Part shown: in pieces, positions 61,494 through 64,000 of the stretch
Numbering within the stretch: the stretch's first letter is position 1
Layout: the number at the start of each line of letters is the position of its first letter
Source: Flagellimonas sp. HMM57
GTDB lineage: Bacteria > Bacteroidota > Bacteroidia > Flavobacteriales > Flavobacteriaceae
Length of the DNA: 64,000 nucleotides
Assembly: GCF_021390175.1 (NCBI RefSeq)
Contig: NZ_CP090004.1
Coordinates: 992,001 to 1,056,000, forward strand
Reading direction: 5' to 3'
Position numbers and translations under genes: made by a program
The notes under the pieces: model-generated
The model's input: the letters and a program-made list of their open reading frames with translations, nothing else
Told to the model about the DNA's origin: nothing
Databases searched by the model: none

Positions 61494-62888
61494 ATGGACC
61501 AGATAAAAAATTACATTTCCCAACATAAAGATAGATTTATCAATGAACTTTTAGAGCTATTACGAAAACCATCAATAAGCGCCGATTCTGCTTTTTCGCA
61601 AGATGTAATCGAGACGGCCAACATGGTAGAACAATCTTTAAAAGATGCTGGTTGCGATATAACGGAAATATGTGAAACCAAAGGATATCCCGTAGTATAT
61701 GGCGAAAAAATAATTGACCCTAAATTACCCACCGTATTGGTCTATGGCCATTATGACGTACAACCGCCCGACCCTATGGAGTTATGGACTTCACCTCCAT
61801 TTGAGCCCGTCATCAAGAAAACCGAACTACACCCCGAAGGAGCGATTTTCGCCAGAGGTGCTTGTGATGACAAGGGTCAGATGTACATGCACGTGAAAGC
61901 CGCTGAATTTATGATCAAAAACGAAGTACTGCCTTGCAATATCAAATTTATGATCGAAGGAGAAGAAGAAGTAGGCAGTGATAGTTTAGCAGAATTCCTA
62001 GAAGACCATAAAGAAAAGCTTTCCAATGACATTATTTTGATTTCCGATACGGGAATGATGGCCAATGATGTACCTTCCATTACTACGGGATTAAGGGGAT
62101 TAAGTTATGTTGAGGTAGAGGTCACCGGTCCCAATAGGGATTTGCATTCAGGAATATACGGTGGTGCCGTACCCAACCCTATAAACGTTCTCAACAAGAT
62201 GATTGCCTCATTACATGATGAGGACAATCATATTACTATTCCAGGTTTTTATGATAAGGTTGAGATAGTTTCTGAAGCAGAACGTGCAGAAATGGCCAAA
62301 GCCCCATTCAATTTAGAAAACTATAAAAAAGCTTTGGATATTGATGATGTTCAAGGAGAGAAGGGTTTTTCTACTCCAGAAAGGTACGCTATTCGTCCAA
62401 CTTTGGATGTTAACGGAATTTGGGGAGGATACACCGGCGAAGGTGCAAAGACCGTCATTGCCAGCAAGGCCTACGCCAAAATTTCGATGCGCTTGGTTCC
62501 ACATCAAGACCCAGATGAAATTACGGAATTGTTCACCAAACATTTTGAGGCGATAGCCCCTAAAAGTGTCAAGGTAAAAGTTACGCCCCACCATGGAGGT
62601 CTACCGTATGTCACCAATATTGACAGTATCGGTTACCAGGCAGCAGCAAAAGCCTATGAAACTACTTTTGACAAAACACCAATACCTGAACGTACGGGAG
62701 GAAGTATTCCCATAGTTGCACTATTTGAAGAGGTTTTGAAAAGCAAGACGATTCTAATGGGTTTTGGACTGGATAGTGATGCTATACATTCACCTAATGA
62801 ACACTTTGGCGTATGGAATTATTTAAAGGGTATTGAGACCATTCCATATTTCTATAAGTACTTCACCAAATTAAATAGCGGCCACTAA
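61494..62888 (+). CDS. M20 family dipeptidase
   Basis: 464 residues, cytoplasmic two-zinc peptidase of the M20 family (carnosinase/PepV-like branch). Metal and catalytic residues are visible: YGHYDVQPPDP (H86, D88), RGACDDKGQ (bridging Asp at 125 or 126), IEGEEEVGS (general-base Glu157 and metal Glu158), DTGM and the C-terminal IHSPNEHFGVWNYLKG histidine. LHSGIYGGAVPNP marks the dimerisation (lid) domain. It splits dipeptides, often those with N-terminal beta-Ala or non-standard bonds. It may read through into the downstream membrane protein gene (29 bp gap). Confidence 0.93.
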   Translation: MDQIKNYISQHKDRFINELLELLRKPSISADSAFSQDVIETANMVEQSLKDAGCDITEICETKGYPVVYGEKIIDPKLPTVLVYGHYDVQPPDPMELWTSPPFEPVIKKTELHPEGAIFARGACDDKGQMYMHVKAAEFMIKNEVLPCNIKFMIEGEEEVGSDSLAEFLEDHKEKLSNDIILISDTGMMANDVPSITTGLRGLSYVEVEVTGPNRDLHSGIYGGAVPNPINVLNKMIASLHDEDNHITIPGFYDKVEIVSEAERAEMAKAPFNLENYKKALDIDDVQGEKGFSTPERYAIRPTLDVNGIWGGYTGEGAKTVIASKAYAKISMRLVPHQDPDEITELFTKHFEAIAPKSVKVKVTPHHGGLPYVTNIDSIGYQAAAKAYETTFDKTPIPERTGGSIPIVALFEEVLKSKTILMGFGLDSDAIHSPNEHFGVWNYLKGIETIPYFYKYFTKLNSGH

Positions 62889-62917
62889 AAAACTTTTTCC
62901 ATAGCCCCGTACGAATA

Positions 62918-63403
62918 ATGTTAAAAGCATTTCTTTTTGCACTGCTCAATGGTATGGCAGCAGTCGCATACAATTACTATTGGTACAGTTATTTTGATCT
63001 TCCCAGTTTAATCGTGATTTTGGCCACTGGCTTTTTGGTGATGTTTGTTTCGAGTTTTATTTTATGGAGACTATTCGATAGCATTCCGAACAGCTCTATC
63101 TACTTTACGCCAATTTTAGCAGGTCTACCGGTTGGATTATCGGCACCCTTTTTCTGGCAAGCTCTTACTATATTGGGAAATCGTTTGTGTTACCTCTGGT
63201 TTGGCGAGTGTGTGCCCGTGTATGAAGATGCTCCCCCACCCTTCACGCTTAAAGGTGTTTTAGGTGTCTTGATGTTTCGTTTTTTTCCACTTGTCTTTTC
63301 TGCAATTTATGCAGCCATTGGCACCATTCTTATTGGCATTTTGGTTAATATAATGGTGAAAAAACGGAAGACAACAGACATTGGCTTAACTAAGGATACA
63401 TAA
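62918..63403 (+). CDS. hypothetical integral membrane protein, 161 residues
   Basis: Four predicted membrane segments (about 3-22, 29-51, 61-86 and 112-146) and a short basic C-terminal tail (KKRKTTDIGLTKDT). A loop between helices 3 and 4 has two cysteines and two prolines (RLCYLWFGECVPVYEDAPPP). I recognise no family. It follows the dipeptidase gene by 29 bp. Codon use is like the neighbours. Confidence 0.72.
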   Translation: MLKAFLFALLNGMAAVAYNYYWYSYFDLPSLIVILATGFLVMFVSSFILWRLFDSIPNSSIYFTPILAGLPVGLSAPFFWQALTILGNRLCYLWFGECVPVYEDAPPPFTLKGVLGVLMFRFFPLVFSAIYAAIGTILIGILVNIMVKKRKTTDIGLTKDT

Positions 63404-63492
63404 CAAAGTTATCTGAACCTTCATTGTAGGATTGCTGATAGAGATAATACTAAACCACAAAAAACATCTATTCAATCTCAAAAAATATTACT

Positions 63493-63551
63493 CTACATTT
63501 GTAGAAATAATATTTTATTCTATATTTGTAGAACAACTTCTAATAGTGTAG
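63493..63551 (+). promoter_or_regulatory. BlaI-type operators over the blaI promoter
   Basis: CTACATTTGTAG (63493-63504) is a perfect palindrome of the TACANNTGTA type bound by BlaI/MecI repressors; CTATATTTGTAG (63520-63531) is a second copy with one mismatch, and CTAATAGTGTAG (63540-63551) a weak third. The TTTG of the first and the TATATTTG of the second form a Bacteroidota promoter with exactly 19 bp spacing, so repressor and polymerase must compete. Confidence 0.85.
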
Positions 63552-63554
63552 AAA

Positions 63555-63920
63555 ATGAAGCTAACAAAATCGGAAGAAGAACTCATGAATATTCTATGGA
63601 AGCGCAAGAAGGCTTTTATGAAAGATTTATTAGATGCATTTCCAGAGCCCAAGCCTGCCACCACCACAGTGGCAACATTGTTAAAACGGATGACCGACAA
63701 AGGCTTTGTGACCTATAAAAGTTATGGACGCTCGCGTGAATACGTTCCTTTAGTAAAGAAGAAAGACTATTTCTCAAAACATGTGAACGGTCTCATTAAA
63801 AATTTCTTTAATAACAGCCCAGGACAATTTGCTTCTTTCTTTACTCAAGAAACCAACCTTAGCAAATCTGAACTTGAAGAACTGAAGAAGTTGATCGATA
63901 GCGAAATCAAAAAGAAGTAA
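63555..63920 (+). CDS. blaI: BlaI/MecI/CopY family transcription repressor
   Basis: 121 residues, the standard length. The winged helix starts KLTKSEEELMNILWKRKKAFMKDLL and the wing region reads TTTVATLLKRMTDKGFVTYKSYGRSREYVPLV; the C-terminal helices form the dimer part that BlaR1-type proteases cut. It is followed 2 bp later by an M56 peptidase gene. In Bacteroidota such pairs often control surface or stress genes rather than beta-lactamases, and no beta-lactamase is in the window. Autoregulation is expected from the operators upstream. Confidence 0.95.
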   Translation: MKLTKSEEELMNILWKRKKAFMKDLLDAFPEPKPATTTVATLLKRMTDKGFVTYKSYGRSREYVPLVKKKDYFSKHVNGLIKNFFNNSPGQFASFFTQETNLSKSELEELKKLIDSEIKKK

Positions 63921-63922
63921 CG

Positions 63923-64000
63923 GTGTTAGCATACCTTGTAAAATCTGGTGCCTGCATGGCGATTCTCCTATTCTTTTACAAACTTCTACTGGAAAGAGAA
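63923..64000 (+). CDS. BlaR1/M56-type membrane peptidase (N-terminal part, cut by window edge)
   Basis: The first 26 codons run from a GTG start 2 bp after the blaI stop: VLAYLVKSGACMAILLFFYK then LLLERE, the first membrane helix of M56-family sensors in Bacteroidota, which carry TonB-like or antirepressor domains further on. The start GTG fits the gap; no ATG is nearer. The rest, including the HEXXH site, lies outside the window, so the call leans on position after blaI. Confidence 0.82.
   Translation, partial: MLAYLVKSGACMAILLFFYKLLLERE

Noticed and set aside
1..64000. Mobile elements, CRISPR arrays, prophage or integration sites
   Set aside because: No transposase, integrase, terminal inverted repeats, regularly spaced repeats or phage genes were found; the single tRNA has no duplicated 3' end nearby.

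Overview
The window looks like chromosome of a low-GC marine-type Flavobacteriaceae (phylum Bacteroidota); I cannot name the genus. The reasons are SusC-like and other TonB-dependent receptors with carboxypeptidase-regulatory-like N-termini, a fused CcoN/CcoO cbb3 oxidase, promoters of the TTTG / TAnnTTTG type rather than -35/-10, weak Shine-Dalgarno signals, a DUF2490 beta-barrel, and a LytS/LytTR pair next to an outer-membrane beta-barrel receptor. It is dense ordinary chromosome with no IS element, prophage or CRISPR array.

Layout. 1-7.5 kb: start of type I asparaginase (cut by the window edge), a TatD nuclease, a small retropepsin-like protease, odhA-odhB (2-oxoglutarate dehydrogenase E1/E2) and a secreted amidohydrolase. 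7.6-12.7 kb: galE, a DegT-type sugar aminotransferase with an unusual cysteine cluster, Kdo transferase waaA, a sugar porter and a 43-residue membrane peptide. 12.8-30 kb: lipoprotein/hpf, pfk-pckA, a PEPCK-like DUF4914 gene, an SLC13 transporter, universal stress proteins, a ROK kinase, a DUF2490 protein, a TonB protein, an overlapping pair (GCS2-CBS ligase and AstE/AspA-type hydrolase), and hemN-usp. 30-41 kb (minus strand): the cbb3 oxidase cluster ccoI-ccoS-ccoNO-ccoQ-ccoP-ccoG-ccoH-safE, running into an acyl-CoA hydrolase/transferase and two DinB-like four-helix proteins. 41-44.8 kb: two Crp/Fnr regulators, a third usp and a threonine/serine dehydratase. 44.8-55 kb: two iron or haem uptake clusters (TonB receptors, PepSY membrane proteins, a beta-propeller-type lipoprotein). 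55-64 kb: KefB-type antiporter plus glutaredoxin-like protein, an outer-membrane receptor beside a LytS/LytTR pair, tRNA-Leu(UAG), an M20 dipeptidase, and a BlaI/BlaR1-type repressor/sensor pair cut by the right edge.

The strongest cross-cutting signal is a regulon visible in cis. Nine palindromes of form TGAY-N4-RTCA sit 29.5-30.5 bp upstream of the first base of a TAnnTTTG-like -7 element at ten promoters: hpf, two usp genes, DUF2490, tonB, gcs2-CBS, hemN, ccoS, ccoI and the Crp/Fnr gene itself. This is the geometry of a class-II CRP/FNR activator, and it ties central metabolism, ribosome hibernation, haem synthesis and the high-affinity oxidase into one low-oxygen programme. A second set of three near-identical AT-rich operators (TTATTTTTAAT then TTCTAAATAA halves) lies on the promoters of the iron uptake genes. 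A third set (CTACATTTGTAG) overlays both promoter elements of the blaI gene.

Two genes (ccoG and the 50-kb lipoprotein gene) are broken by a one-base shift, each in a run of five G that would restore the frame if it were six; I saw no run of six G or C anywhere in the window. This could be sequence error or real slippage, and it should be settled before either gene is called dead.
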